Assembly: GCF_007744675.1 (NCBI RefSeq)
Contig: NZ_CP036269.1
Coordinates: 7,013,917 to 7,077,916 of the forward strand
Source of the DNA: Gimesia alba
Lineage (GTDB): Bacteria > Planctomycetota > Planctomycetia > Planctomycetales > Planctomycetaceae
Direction of reading: 5' to 3'
Length of the DNA stretch: 64,000 bases
Shown: positions 8,756 through 18,278 of the stretch, piece after piece
Layout of the letters: each line of letters starts with the position of its first letter
Position numbering within the stretch: the stretch's first letter is position 1
The notes under the pieces: model-generated
Told to the model about the DNA's origin: nothing
Seen by the model: the letters and a program-made list of their open reading frames with translations, nothing else
Database searches by the model: none
Program-made: the position numbers and the translations under genes

Positions 8756-10282
8756 ATGGCGGGAGGAAAAGTCTATTTAGTCGGCGCTGGTCCTGGTGAC
8801 CCCGGTTTGATCACCCTCAAAGGGATCGAGTGTCTCAAGCAGGCAGATTTGATTCTGTACGACGGGCTCGTCAATCCTTTGCTGCTGCATCATGTTTCTT
8901 CAAAAGCGGAACGCACCTGCCGCGTTTCCGAGGGATGGAATCAGCGTCGCATCTTACGGCAGGATGAAATCAACCAACGTTTGATTGACGCGGCCCTTGA
9001 AGGAAAAACGGTTGTTCGCCTAAAAGGGGGCGACCCTTTTATTTTCGGTCGTGGTAGCGAAGAAGCAGTAGCACTGCGCAATGCCGGCATCGAGTTTGAG
9101 GTAGTTCCCGGAATTACTGCCGCCACGGCTGCCGCCGGTTATGCTGGTATCTCTGTCACACACCGTGCTCACGCTTCGGCCGTTGCACTCATCACCGGAC
9201 ATGAAGACCCCAGCAAAGAAGACTCCAGCTTAGATTACAATGCGCTAGCGAAGTTCCCTGGAACCCTCGTATTTTACATGGGTCTGCATAAACTTGAACG
9301 CATCGTGTCTTCGTTAATCCAGGCCGGAAAATCAGCAGACACACCCGCCGCCGTCATCAGTCGGGGAACGACGCCTTCTCAGAAAACGGTTCAAAGTGAT
9401 GTCGCTCATTTGCCGGAAGCGGTTCGCAAAGCGGAATTAGTGGCCCCCTCGCTGATTGTCATTGGTGAGTGTGTTACTCTGCGTGATCAAATTTCCTGGT
9501 TTGAGCAAAATCCATTGTTTGGACTTCGGATCGGTATTACCCGCCCTTGGGAACAATCAGAAGCCGAGATTCAACGTGCGCTGAATTGGGGGGCACAGCC
9601 TGTGCTCTTACCAACGATTGAAATCAGTGCTCCTGCAGACTGGCAGCCCGTCGATGATGCGATTGCGCGGTTGGACGAATATCAATGGCTCGTCTTTACC
9701 AGTGCCAACGGCGTGCAGTATTTCCTGAATCGATTATGGGAGACCGGCTTTGATGCCAGAAAACTGGCGCATCTGAAACTAGCCACAATTGGTCCTTCCA
9801 CAGCCGAAGCTTTGAACGCGTGGCACCTGCGTGCGGATGTCATTCCTGCCCACTATCGGGCAGAAGAGCTGGCTGCCGTGCTGAAACCGCTGGTGAGTCA
9901 GCAAAAAATTCTCTGGGCGGGAGCGAATCGGGGACGCGAAGTTTTACAGACAGAACTCGCAGAAGTCTCTGCCACCGTGGATAAAATTGTCGCTTATGAA
10001 AATCACGATGTGATCGCCTGGGATCCGGAAATTGTCCATTTTCTGGAATCCGGGGAATTAAACTGGATTGGATTAAGCAGCCCTTCGATCGCCCGGAATT
10101 TTCACCGCCTGCTATCCGAGAAAGCCCGAGAACAGATCGGAAATACGATCAAACTGGCCAGCATCAGTCCGGTCACAACGCAGGCCGCGGAAGAAGTCGG
10201 TTTGAAGATCAACGCCGAAGCCGAAGAGTATACCTGGGAAGGGATTTTTGCTGCCATTCTGAAGCAGGAAGTGGCCCGCTAA
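8756..10282 (+). CDS. cobA/hemD: Uroporphyrinogen-III C-methyltransferase / uroporphyrinogen-III synthase fusion
   Basis: About 508 residues from the ATG at 8756; a TTG at 8708 would add 16 residues not expected for the family. Residues 1-245 are a SAM-dependent uroporphyrinogen-III methyltransferase (CobA/SUMT), with VYLVGAGPGDPGLITLKG at the N-terminus, LKGGDPFIFGRGSEE and VVPGITAATAAAGYAGI. Residues 255-505 are HemD-like, with GLRIGITRP, VFTSANGVQYF, and the closing ASISPVTTQAAEEVG followed by TWEGIFAAI. Known roles: HemD closes the tetrapyrrole ring to uroporphyrinogen III, and CobA methylates it to precorrin-2, the branch to sirohaem and cobalamin. The fusion carries both steps at the branch point. 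No other tetrapyrrole gene is nearby. Confidence 0.93.
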   Translation: MAGGKVYLVGAGPGDPGLITLKGIECLKQADLILYDGLVNPLLLHHVSSKAERTCRVSEGWNQRRILRQDEINQRLIDAALEGKTVVRLKGGDPFIFGRGSEEAVALRNAGIEFEVVPGITAATAAAGYAGISVTHRAHASAVALITGHEDPSKEDSSLDYNALAKFPGTLVFYMGLHKLERIVSSLIQAGKSADTPAAVISRGTTPSQKTVQSDVAHLPEAVRKAELVAPSLIVIGECVTLRDQISWFEQNPLFGLRIGITRPWEQSEAEIQRALNWGAQPVLLPTIEISAPADWQPVDDAIARLDEYQWLVFTSANGVQYFLNRLWETGFDARKLAHLKLATIGPSTAEALNAWHLRADVIPAHYRAEELAAVLKPLVSQQKILWAGANRGREVLQTELAEVSATVDKIVAYENHDVIAWDPEIVHFLESGELNWIGLSSPSIARNFHRLLSEKAREQIGNTIKLASISPVTTQAAEEVGLKINAEAEEYTWEGIFAAILKQEVAR

Positions 10283-10488
10283 TTTTCTGTCGGCGATGTT
10301 AGAAACCACAAATCGGACAAAAAGGTTGCTATTGACCTGAATTCAAAGATCGACGATATTGCCCACCCTGAAAAGCATGTTGCGGGTTTTACTGTCGCGT
10401 TTCACGCCAGATAGACTTGCCTGATGCCTTATTTCACAGTGTTTTATGAATTACTGATCTCATTGTTGAGCCAGGGAAGGCTATTCGA

Positions 10489-11157
10489 ATGCGATTATTT
10501 AAACGCGGACTCACCTATCTGACGATTACCGGCTATGTCGGAATTTTGTTATTTGGCATCTTTTGCCATACTTTTTCCTTTCGGACCGGCAGTCATCCCG
10601 GAATGTACTACATTGTCTGGGATATGTTTTGTGGCTGGTCTGCATATTCGATTCGCACCCATATTATCGGTGAAGGAATCAGCGGGAAATATTACGAGCT
10701 GGCTCCCGGGCCCTGGGGTGAATATAAACCCTATGGATCTTTGGGACGGCGTCATTACGATACGACTGGCGATGCCTGGTTGAGAATCGCTATGAACACG
10801 CTCGATAAAACTGAACACGAGCCGATGCTGCGAATTCTGTGTATCGAAGAAGCCTGGTGTAAAAAGTATAACCTGCCCGATATGGTCTGGGATCGACGCT
10901 ATGAACAGCCTAAAGATTTTCAAAACTATTATCGTTTGAGAAAAGTCATCACGCCAGAAGGCGTCATCGCACAATCGTATGTGCCGTGGCTGACCCGACA
11001 ACGATATCTGCAGGTGAATGATAACCCGCGGCTGATCGCCGATATGAACCGTGGACGTCCTTTCTTTGCTGCGACCGTGGGTAGCCACGTTGAGCCCCCC
11101 AGCCCGCAGCATGACCCTGACGTTCCCATTCATTTAGCTTCGCCAGTCGGAAATTAA
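10489..11157 (+). CDS. Unknown protein paired with the HTTM gene
   Basis: 222 residues; ATG preceded by a good GGGAAGG site. One N-terminal membrane helix (about 8-29, YLTITGYVGILLFGIFCHTF) is followed by a soluble region rich in Trp, Tyr and His, with two Cys in RILCIEEAWCKK. The C-terminus is Pro/His-rich. I do not recognise a domain. The HTTM gene starts 75 bases downstream on the same strand, so the two are probably co-transcribed and may act together at the membrane. Confidence 0.65.
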   Translation: MRLFKRGLTYLTITGYVGILLFGIFCHTFSFRTGSHPGMYYIVWDMFCGWSAYSIRTHIIGEGISGKYYELAPGPWGEYKPYGSLGRRHYDTTGDAWLRIAMNTLDKTEHEPMLRILCIEEAWCKKYNLPDMVWDRRYEQPKDFQNYYRLRKVITPEGVIAQSYVPWLTRQRYLQVNDNPRLIADMNRGRPFFAATVGSHVEPPSPQHDPDVPIHLASPVGN

Positions 11158-11232
11158 AGCGAACGACTGTCGTAAGAGTAATCATCCCCGTTCACTCCAT
11201 TTTGAGTCACAATACCAATCAGGATTTCAAGC

Positions 11233-12768
11233 ATGGATGCTAAAGAAGTGGTTCCCACACTCACTCATTCAATTCGTGATCGCTTCCAGCGTTTCTTTTT
11301 CACAGAAGAAGTTCCCTACGGACTGGCCATAGTCCGGATGCTGGTTCCAATGGTTTTACTGGGCACGGTCTGCACCAGATGGCCTTACTCCCGGGAACTG
11401 TTTTCCGCAGATGGGGCGCCGGCACCTTTGGCTGAAATATTTCGGTATTATGACTTTTTACCAATCCTTCCGGGAACGGTTGTCGTCGGACTATTTGCGG
11501 CACTCGCATTTTTTCTGTTCTGCAGCTGTATCGGCTGGATGACCCGGTTCTCCCTGATCGCTTCCGTAACACTTTACACGTATTTCTGTTTCATGGATTG
11601 CATCAGCATGGCGACAAAGTATTCCGTCATCTCAACCCATGTCTTATTTTTACTTTCACTGTCACGCTGTGGTTCGATCTGGTCCGTTGACAGCTGGTTG
11701 AAAGGCAAGAGAGAAAAGAAAACACTGCCGCTGTATACCAAGCATGAGCTACCTCGTTCTGAGATTTGGCCTCAACGATTGATGCAGATTTTGATCGCGC
11801 TGGTTTATTTTGGCGCTGCGATCACAAAACTTCACACGCCCGGTTATCTTGAAGGAGACCAGATCAGTTACTGGGCGATGTCACGATACAATAACCCCCA
11901 TCCATTGGGTGAGTTTCTGACAATGTATCCAATTATGTTGTCTGTGATGTCCTATGTCGCCATTGTCTGGGAAATCGCGTTTGTATTTGTTGTCTGGCGA
12001 AAATGGGGACGCATTCTCGGTCTGGGACTGGGAGCTGCTTTCCATATTGGTACGCTCTTTTCTCTGGGACTTTACATCTTTCCGATGGTCTCGATTTCGA
12101 TTTATTTCTGCTTTCTGACCGAAAGTGATGTGCAATGGATCTCTGCTCAATTCAGACGACTGGTGCGTCGTGCAGGATGGCTGAAACAAACGGCAGCCAG
12201 CCTGGGAGCAGCTATTGAAAAGTATCGTCCTCAACCGGTTGCCGGTTGGAAATCTCCTACTGCCTGGGTGACAGGAATTGTGGCGGTGTTAGTTCTCAGC
12301 ATTTATGTCGAGCATCAACAGGACATCTACGGTCTGAGACGACCTGAAGGACGGATGACACTGCATGAAGTTGATCCGGAACTGATGGCTGAAATGCTGG
12401 CACCGGAACAGACAATGAAACAAAAAGACAAGTTCCTTTCTGTCGATACCGGAACCCAAATGGTGGGAGGCTGGCTGACCAATCGTAAATCCGAATTCAT
12501 GATCGGAGAAATGATTCTCGTTCAATGTTGTCTGAATCCACCACATGAAGACATCTGGATCGATTGTCATTTCTGTGAAGAAGACGGACGCATTGTTCAT
12601 CGCAGTGGTCAAATCGTGCTGCGAGAGAATTTACGCAGTGCCTTTCAGGTCTACACTCCTGAATCTCTGGAACCTGGAAATTATTATGTTTCCATTAAAT
12701 CAAAAGGCAAAGAAGTATTGCGACGTTCCGTCACCCTGCTTCCCAAACTTTCTGCGGTGGCAAACTAA
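11233..12768 (+). CDS. HTTM domain protein (vitamin K-dependent gamma-carboxylase-like membrane protein)
   Basis: 511 residues. The ATG has AGGA 8 bases upstream. The N-terminal 350 residues hold several membrane helices in the HTTM arrangement: YGLAIVRMLVPMVLLG, WPYSRELFSADG, and later LIALVYFGAAITKLHTPGY and WEIAFVFVVWRKWGR. HTTM domains are shared by vitamin K-dependent gamma-carboxylases and many bacterial proteins of unknown reaction. After a final helix near 355-370 there is a soluble C-terminal domain of about 140 residues, with FMIGEMILVQCCLNPPHEDI and EPGNYYVSIKSKGKE, which looks like a beta-sandwich. The 222-residue gene upstream is probably its partner. The reaction and substrate are unknown. 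Confidence 0.8.
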   Translation: MDAKEVVPTLTHSIRDRFQRFFFTEEVPYGLAIVRMLVPMVLLGTVCTRWPYSRELFSADGAPAPLAEIFRYYDFLPILPGTVVVGLFAALAFFLFCSCIGWMTRFSLIASVTLYTYFCFMDCISMATKYSVISTHVLFLLSLSRCGSIWSVDSWLKGKREKKTLPLYTKHELPRSEIWPQRLMQILIALVYFGAAITKLHTPGYLEGDQISYWAMSRYNNPHPLGEFLTMYPIMLSVMSYVAIVWEIAFVFVVWRKWGRILGLGLGAAFHIGTLFSLGLYIFPMVSISIYFCFLTESDVQWISAQFRRLVRRAGWLKQTAASLGAAIEKYRPQPVAGWKSPTAWVTGIVAVLVLSIYVEHQQDIYGLRRPEGRMTLHEVDPELMAEMLAPEQTMKQKDKFLSVDTGTQMVGGWLTNRKSEFMIGEMILVQCCLNPPHEDIWIDCHFCEEDGRIVHRSGQIVLRENLRSAFQVYTPESLEPGNYYVSIKSKGKEVLRRSVTLLPKLSAVAN

Positions 12769-12771
12769 GCG

Positions 12772-12819
12772 ACCGCAGAGAATGCGGTTGCCGGCTGACA
12801 AAGTTTGTTTATCGGCCGG
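12772..12819. terminator. Two small stem-loops between convergent genes
   Basis: A stem ACCGCA (12772-12777) / TGCGGT (12783-12788) is followed by a second, CCGGCTGA (12791-12798) / TCGGCCGG (12812-12819), with one G-T pair. They lie between the HTTM stop and the end of the convergent ceramidase-like gene. There is no T run, so terminator function is uncertain. Confidence 0.3.
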
Positions 12820-12827
12820 TTCCCACT

Positions 12828-14231
12828 TCAAGGCTTTGCTGGCGCAGAAGTGACCAGCTTCTGGATCACTTTCATCAGAACCGATTCCACTTCCGGCGCG
12901 ACCAGGCTGGCACCGGGACTCGATTCATAGCCTCCCTGGGAATACGCGATCTCGGTGCAGATATATCCGGGGCCATAATCTCCATAAGCGGCCATGCAGA
13001 CAGTTCGCTCGGGAGCAAATTCCTGTGCTTTCAACTGATATTCTACGAACAGCTCTCCCGGAAGATGCAAGATAGACGCTGATTTCAAATGCAGGCAGGT
13101 AATCGGAATCTGATGCCCTGCGCTGGCTCGCTGGTACCAGACCAGCCGAAATGCGGCGGAGGCGCGTTCTTTGGGAGTTTTGGTTTTATCTTTCACCGTT
13201 GCCGCTAATTTTTCCGAATCCAGATGAGAAGCAACAGGCAACGCGGTCATTTCCGTTTTCCAGTGCAGGTCAGCCGAAGTCACTTCTGTCTTTTTCTGGT
13301 TGTCAAACGCTTTCTGCATTGCCTGTTCGACACGCCTGGCCAAGATGGGACGCATTTTTGTGGAACCGTCATTGTATTTCCCAGCTGCCACATTCCCCGC
13401 AGCACCGTTGAAGTACACATTGAGCGTACCTGGCAGGGCTTTATTTCTGGCTTCTCGCGCCATGCCGACAAATTCATAATTGACATCGCCTTGGCCATAA
13501 TAACTTTGGGGATGTGTGGCATAATAGTTTAAGACGGCAATCGGATGCTCCTGATTCCAGAAGCTAATGGAACGTAGAACGGGATCAATGACTCCTTCGG
13601 GGGCTTTGATCGCCTCAGGCGACTTTGATTTGCTCCACCGCATCAAACGGACTTTGCCATCGCCTCCCAACAGGCGTCGGTTCGAGGCGACTTTTTCGAC
13701 TTTTGCTTTGCCAATTCCCAGGTGTGTTACCGTTTGCGGGGCTTTCAAGCCCGCTGCAATGACATCGACCACTTTCTGAATACATTCTCGATTGTAAGCA
13801 TTGTCGTAGTTTTTTCCGGCAAGTCCCTGTTCTTCCATCAGTTTCCCGGTGGCAAAGTCGAAGCGGGGGGCATCGTGCTGGTGCAATGAATGCAAGGCGA
13901 CTCGCTCTGCCGTCGTATTGGCAGCCTTCGCCAATTCCTGACGCCAGATATCATAGCCTGTATTTCCGATTCCAATCGCATCAACCGCACACAAGACAAC
14001 CGGTTGCTCATCAGACAAGAGCACAATGCCTCTGGCATACAGTGGTGTGACAATTTTCCGGGCGGGCGCATACGCGACGGGAACACCCAGTTCCGGGGTC
14101 ACGTCGGCATTGAAGGGAACAATTTTCAGCTCACCTGCTAAGAGCCATTGAGGGGAGCCCGTCACCCAACAGATGCCTGAGAGAACAAACAATTGAAAAC
14201 ACAGAAATCGATTGAAACTGAAATGCGACAT
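12828..14231 (-). CDS. Neutral/alkaline non-lysosomal ceramidase-like exported protein
   Basis: About 467 residues from the ATG at 14231. A signal peptide of about 33 residues ends near QWLLAG. The mature protein opens with LKIVPFNADVTPELGVPVAY, the opening strand of the neutral ceramidase N-terminal domain. It has LHSLHQHDAPRFD, which resembles the zinc-binding His cluster of that family, and later NYYATHPQSYYGQGDVNYEF and FNGAAGNVAAGKYN. Many planctomycetes carry short ceramidase-like proteins of this sort. The true substrate (ceramide or another amide lipid) is not known. It is convergent with the HTTM gene and divergent from the giant-protein locus. Confidence 0.75.
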   Translation of the reverse strand: MSHFSFNRFLCFQLFVLSGICWVTGSPQWLLAGELKIVPFNADVTPELGVPVAYAPARKIVTPLYARGIVLLSDEQPVVLCAVDAIGIGNTGYDIWRQELAKAANTTAERVALHSLHQHDAPRFDFATGKLMEEQGLAGKNYDNAYNRECIQKVVDVIAAGLKAPQTVTHLGIGKAKVEKVASNRRLLGGDGKVRLMRWSKSKSPEAIKAPEGVIDPVLRSISFWNQEHPIAVLNYYATHPQSYYGQGDVNYEFVGMAREARNKALPGTLNVYFNGAAGNVAAGKYNDGSTKMRPILARRVEQAMQKAFDNQKKTEVTSADLHWKTEMTALPVASHLDSEKLAATVKDKTKTPKERASAAFRLVWYQRASAGHQIPITCLHLKSASILHLPGELFVEYQLKAQEFAPERTVCMAAYGDYGPGYICTEIAYSQGGYESSPGASLVAPEVESVLMKVIQKLVTSAPAKP

Positions 14232-14687
14232 CAAGGCGGGCTTCCTGTATCAGAACCGGGGAAAAGATCCTTTTGGACAGACTGGATCTGGTAGCAACAA
14301 TTCAACTTAAACGGGTTGGAGATCGGAAGCAAGTTAGAAACGCGGGAAGTGCCTGGGGGTGTGAGAAGTGAAAAAAAACGACGTGACATTCAACGACGAT
14401 CGCAACGTTACCTGTTTTCTCTGTTCGAGAACCCGTCATCAATCGTCTTCCCAGAGGGCAAGTGAACTCAAACAGGCTTTTTCCCTTATTTCGTTTCTTG
14501 GAAATATTTTCATTTTTTTCGCAATTTCACTCGTCTCACTTACGTCCAATCTTCCAGACAATATGCGAAAAAAACTATACTGGCTTCTATAAACTCTGAA
14601 TTTGACGCTTTTTACGCGATCACCCTGTTTGTTACCTCTTTTCACAAAAGGACAGGGAGATCGAATAATGTACAAAAGGTGGGTGAT
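14232..14687 (+). other. Divergent intergenic region before the giant-protein genes
   Basis: About 450 bases between the ceramidase-like gene (left) and the first giant gene (right). The left two thirds show no clear gene; a 74-codon ORF at 14368 has no family resemblance. The last 65 bases hold a hairpin and a 10-codon upstream ORF, listed separately. Divergent promoters are expected here but I found no clear consensus pair. Confidence 0.5.
14623..14657 (+). promoter_or_regulatory. Leader hairpin covering the upstream ORF ribosome site
   Basis: The outer stem is CCCTGT (14623-14628) / ACAGGG (14652-14657). The inner stem is CTTTT (14638-14642) / AAAAG (14646-14650). The right arm includes the first bases of GGGAG (14655-14659), the likely ribosome site for the ATG at 14668. 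It could therefore control translation initiation; this is inference from pairing only. Confidence 0.35.
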
Positions 14688-14700
14688 ATGCGATACCTGA
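14668..14700 (+). CDS. Possible 10-residue upstream ORF (leader peptide)
   Basis: ATG at 14668 with GGGAG 8 bases upstream; encodes MYKRWVICDT and stops with TGA at 14698-14700. It overlaps the ATG of the first giant gene (14688) out of frame, so ribosomes ending here could re-initiate at or near 14688. It may be chance; spacing and overlap are the only support. Confidence 0.3.
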   Translation: MYKRWVICDT

Positions 14701-17700
14701 GATTCACACCTCGATTTATTCTGTTTGGGTTCGTGGCGTGTGCCTTAATGGCGGGGCCACGTTTTTTGTTGGCACAATCGACGGTTGAAGCAGATAAGCC
14801 AGCCACAGGCGAAAATGAGAAATCAGCCGAAAAACAGGATGACTGGGATCGCCTGATTTACGTCCCGTTTAAAAATATCAAGGATGTGTTCGATAAATCG
14901 GACGCGACCATTTTCATGCCTTATCTGGAGTATCTAAAACTCTGGTCAGAGTCGGCGGGCCTGGGCAAAGAGGGGGGAATTCAGTTTCCCGTCAAAGCGG
15001 TTGTCACCAGTGCTTCCTATCAAGGAACCGTGGAAGAAAATGTGGCCCGCATTCAATGCGAACTGAATATTCAAGTCATGGGTGATCCCTGGGTCGAAGT
15101 TCCCCTGCGTTTCGGTGATGCGGCGATTGGCAAAGTGAGTTCGGCAAACTCCAAAGTCTTTTTACGGGGAACCGGTAAAGGGAGTTACTCGCTGCTACTC
15201 TCAGAGAAAGGCGCGCATCAGGTTCAGATCGAACTGCTGACGCGCGTGAAAAATTCGCCGGAAGGGCGGAGTTTCCAGTTTGTCTGTCCGACGGTAGGAA
15301 TTACCACGCTGGAATTAACAATTCCAGAAGCCGATCAGACAGTCAAAATCACTCCCCAACTGGTCCGCCTGCCTGCGAAGTCTCCCCCCAAAGCAACTCT
15401 CGTCAAATCAACGTTGGGAGCCACTGATCAAATCAGTGTGCTCTGGTATCCTCGCGAAAGTACCAAACCAGAAATGGATTTACTGGCCAGTGTAGAGAAT
15501 TCGACGCTGGTCTCGATTCGCGATGGCCTGGTTCACACTCAAACATCATTGAAATACGAAGTTCTTAGAGGCGATCTGCAGACAGCACGCATCGCGGTGC
15601 CGCTCAAAGACCGCATTCTGGATCTCTCTTCTCCGAATGCGAAAATCAAAAGTTGGAAGGTGGAAAAGGCCGCTGATCGGCAAGTGATCTCGGTCGAGTT
15701 CCTCAACAAGCTACAGGATGGTGCTTTAATCCAAGTACACACGGAAAAAGACATTCCGGAAGAACCGTTTGATATTCTCGGTCTAACCGATTCCGCCACC
15801 CACGGGATCCATGCTCTGGATGTCATCCGAGAGAGTGGCCAGATCGCCATTGATCCCGGCGAAAGTATGACGTTTTCCGTCACGAATATGGAAGGGGTAA
15901 CCCGTAGTGAAGCAGCAGGCATCCCGGCAAGCATCCAAAGGGCCAATGCCGTTTACTATCGGTTCTTTAACCCGTCAGCTCAGTTACAGATCAGCGTACA
16001 GCCTCTGGAACCTCGAATTTTTGTCAATCAGTTGACTGAGTGCTTTTTCGGCGAAGATGAAATCAGGCTGGGGGCACAGCTTGAATACGATATTCAGCGA
16101 GCGGGTATTTTTTCATTCCAATTGAAAGTTCCCGAACCGCTGCTGATTGATTCGGTCAATGTCGCAGGGCTAAAGGAATACAATTTTGACAAGCAATCGC
16201 GGCTGTTGACCGTTTCCTTACTGCAGAAGTATCAGGGCAAACTGAAACTGCATATCCGCGCTCATCAGGATTTCACACAAGGGGAGCAGGAATCCAAAAT
16301 CAACGTTCCCTTACTGGAGCCCACAAACATCGAACGGGAAACAGGCCAGGTTGCCATTTATGCGCCGGAATCGATGGAGCTGATCATTAACAACCCGGAT
16401 GTCGTGGGGGCTCAACCTGCGACCAATGCCAGAAGATCGCAGTCCGGAAGTATGTCACTGGCGTCATTGTGGGATTACAACAGGCGGCCGGTCGTGATTC
16501 CAGTTCAGATTCGCATCAAACCGACCCGTCTTGTCGCAGACGTTGCGACCAGCGTTGACGTTAAAGAACAGATTGCCGAAGTCACAAGCAAAATTTCCTA
16601 TCAGGTACAATATGCGGGCATCGACACCTTTCGCTTTGCTGTGCCGGAAGCGATTGCTGACCTGATTCAAATCCGCTCCCTGTCTGCGGCTCCCGCACCA
16701 TCAATCAAACAGAAAAGCCGTTCTGAACAGGCTGTTGACGGGTGGGTCACCTGGACGGTAACCACACAACGAAATGTACAAGGACCTTATGTTCTGGAAG
16801 TTCGCTATGACATCACGCCGGGATTGCTCGCCCCGAAAGCCGCGCCTGTGAAAGAAGGCGACACCGCTGGGGACGCAGAGAAAGCGGATGAGAAACAGAA
16901 AGAGAAAGATGAGGACGATTCGGGCGAAATCGCGCTGAAGAAAATCATGTTACAGCCTGTGAAAGTACTCGGGCTGGAAAAATCGGATGACAACAAACGC
17001 TCGCGCGATGTTCCGCTGTCCCGTGTCTACGGGGAAATTTCGATCCAGAAATCAAAAACGCTTTCTGTATCGACTGCGCAGCTCGATGAGCAACTCGATC
17101 CGATTGATATTCGCGAGTTGAAGTTATTACCCCAAGATGGATTTCTGGCGTATCGTTATTTCACCCAACCCGTGACTCTCGAACTGGCATCCACACGGCA
17201 CAAAATTCAGGAAGTCGTTGAAACGATCATTCTGAAATCGCTGGTCGAGGTCGTGGTGAGCAAAGAAGGGCGTTCGACCTATCGTTGCCGGTACTTAATG
17301 AAATCGAGTGAACGCCAGCAATTGAAAGTCGCGTTACCGGAAGGCATGGAGCCATTAAGTGTGACTGTCGCCGGCCAGCCGGTCCCTCTGGAAAAAGACG
17401 AGAGCCAGGGCGAAAAAGGCTGGTCCACCTACTTTGTGAACGTGGCTCGTGACCAGGCATCGGATCAGGCGTTTCTGATCAGCCTGTTATTTACAAAAGC
17501 CGTTCCGCGCATCACAGATTCTCCGGGCGGAAATTTAACACTGCCTTTACCTCGATTTGGCGGAACGCAATCAGAGAACGTGGTCGTTCAACAATTAAGA
17601 ACCGCCATTTGGGTCCCCGAGCAGTATGCTCTCGTGAGCGTGTCTGACGACTTTGAGCCCGAGCATAAACCCTATCTCTCTGGGTTCATTCCCAAACGTG

Positions 17701-18206
17701 GTGGTCAGCTGGTGACGGGCAATGCCTTTGATTCGTGGATCGGAAAGTCTGGTGGTTCTCTCGTCGATTTCCCGACGGAGGGTCGAGCCTTCACATATCG
17801 ACGTCTGGGTGACAGCAGCGAAATCAGCGTTTCCTGGTGGAAGCTCTCTGTTCTTACCTGGGTCTTGAGCGGTGCTCTGGTGGGAATTGCTGTTGTGATG
17901 CGAAACCGATGTTGGCAGAACAAACTGACCCTGCTGATTTTTCTCGTGTTCATTCTGGCAATGTTCTCATTGACCAATGCCAATCTCGTTTTGAACGGTA
18001 TCTACGCCGCACGTTTTGGAATTCTCACGATGCTGGGGCTGTGGATCATCTATGCATTCTCAGGGCTCCGTAATGCAATGCCCGCGTCAGAGACACGGGC
18101 CGGTTCACTCGATTCCCAAACCGACAAGGCCGGCTCAACGGGTGCTGTGATTCCACCGCCGGGCATCTTTGATGACTTCCTGGATGGTCAATCGGAGAAG
18201 AAATAG
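14688..18206 (+). CDS. Giant exported membrane-anchored protein, single-unit member of a new-looking family
   Basis: About 1172 residues from the ATG at 14688 (AAGG upstream). A signal peptide ends near FLLAQ (residue 30). An N-terminal signature follows: IYVPF (57-61), then IFMPYLEYLKLW (75-86). The next 880 residues are mostly alternating short strands, suggesting many beta-sandwich domains. A charged Lys/Glu/Asp-rich insert lies near 720-760. A closing signature IWVPEQYALVSVSDDF lies near 972. Three hydrophobic helices (about 1052-1070, 1080-1098, 1110-1128) anchor the C-terminus, followed by a short Pro-rich tail. I recognise no named domain. The same two signatures, at similar spacing, occur twice in the gene starting 73 bases downstream, so the two genes are paralogous and likely one operon. 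A structural or scaffolding role at the cytoplasmic membrane is a guess. Confidence 0.75.
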   Translation: MRYLRFTPRFILFGFVACALMAGPRFLLAQSTVEADKPATGENEKSAEKQDDWDRLIYVPFKNIKDVFDKSDATIFMPYLEYLKLWSESAGLGKEGGIQFPVKAVVTSASYQGTVEENVARIQCELNIQVMGDPWVEVPLRFGDAAIGKVSSANSKVFLRGTGKGSYSLLLSEKGAHQVQIELLTRVKNSPEGRSFQFVCPTVGITTLELTIPEADQTVKITPQLVRLPAKSPPKATLVKSTLGATDQISVLWYPRESTKPEMDLLASVENSTLVSIRDGLVHTQTSLKYEVLRGDLQTARIAVPLKDRILDLSSPNAKIKSWKVEKAADRQVISVEFLNKLQDGALIQVHTEKDIPEEPFDILGLTDSATHGIHALDVIRESGQIAIDPGESMTFSVTNMEGVTRSEAAGIPASIQRANAVYYRFFNPSAQLQISVQPLEPRIFVNQLTECFFGEDEIRLGAQLEYDIQRAGIFSFQLKVPEPLLIDSVNVAGLKEYNFDKQSRLLTVSLLQKYQGKLKLHIRAHQDFTQGEQESKINVPLLEPTNIERETGQVAIYAPESMELIINNPDVVGAQPATNARRSQSGSMSLASLWDYNRRPVVIPVQIRIKPTRLVADVATSVDVKEQIAEVTSKISYQVQYAGIDTFRFAVPEAIADLIQIRSLSAAPAPSIKQKSRSEQAVDGWVTWTVTTQRNVQGPYVLEVRYDITPGLLAPKAAPVKEGDTAGDAEKADEKQKEKDEDDSGEIALKKIMLQPVKVLGLEKSDDNKRSRDVPLSRVYGEISIQKSKTLSVSTAQLDEQLDPIDIRELKLLPQDGFLAYRYFTQPVTLELASTRHKIQEVVETIILKSLVEVVVSKEGRSTYRCRYLMKSSERQQLKVALPEGMEPLSVTVAGQPVPLEKDESQGEKGWSTYFVNVARDQASDQAFLISLLFTKAVPRITDSPGGNLTLPLPRFGGTQSENVVVQQLRTAIWVPEQYALVSVSDDFEPEHKPYLSGFIPKRGGQLVTGNAFDSWIGKSGGSLVDFPTEGRAFTYRRLGDSSEISVSWWKLSVLTWVLSGALVGIAVVMRNRCWQNKLTLLIFLVFILAMFSLTNANLVLNGIYAARFGILTMLGLWIIYAFSGLRNAMPASETRAGSLDSQTDKAGSTGAVIPPPGIFDDFLDGQSEKK

Positions 18207-18278
18207 ATTGGCGATAGTTCAAACAGCGACACCGTTTTGTGACATGATTCAAAGACTTACTGTGAGCGATATACTTCA

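Noticed and set aside
14368..14592. 74-codon plus-strand frame in the intergenic region before the giant genes
   Set aside because: GTG start with a poor ribosome site and an unremarkable sequence; kept only as intergenic DNA.
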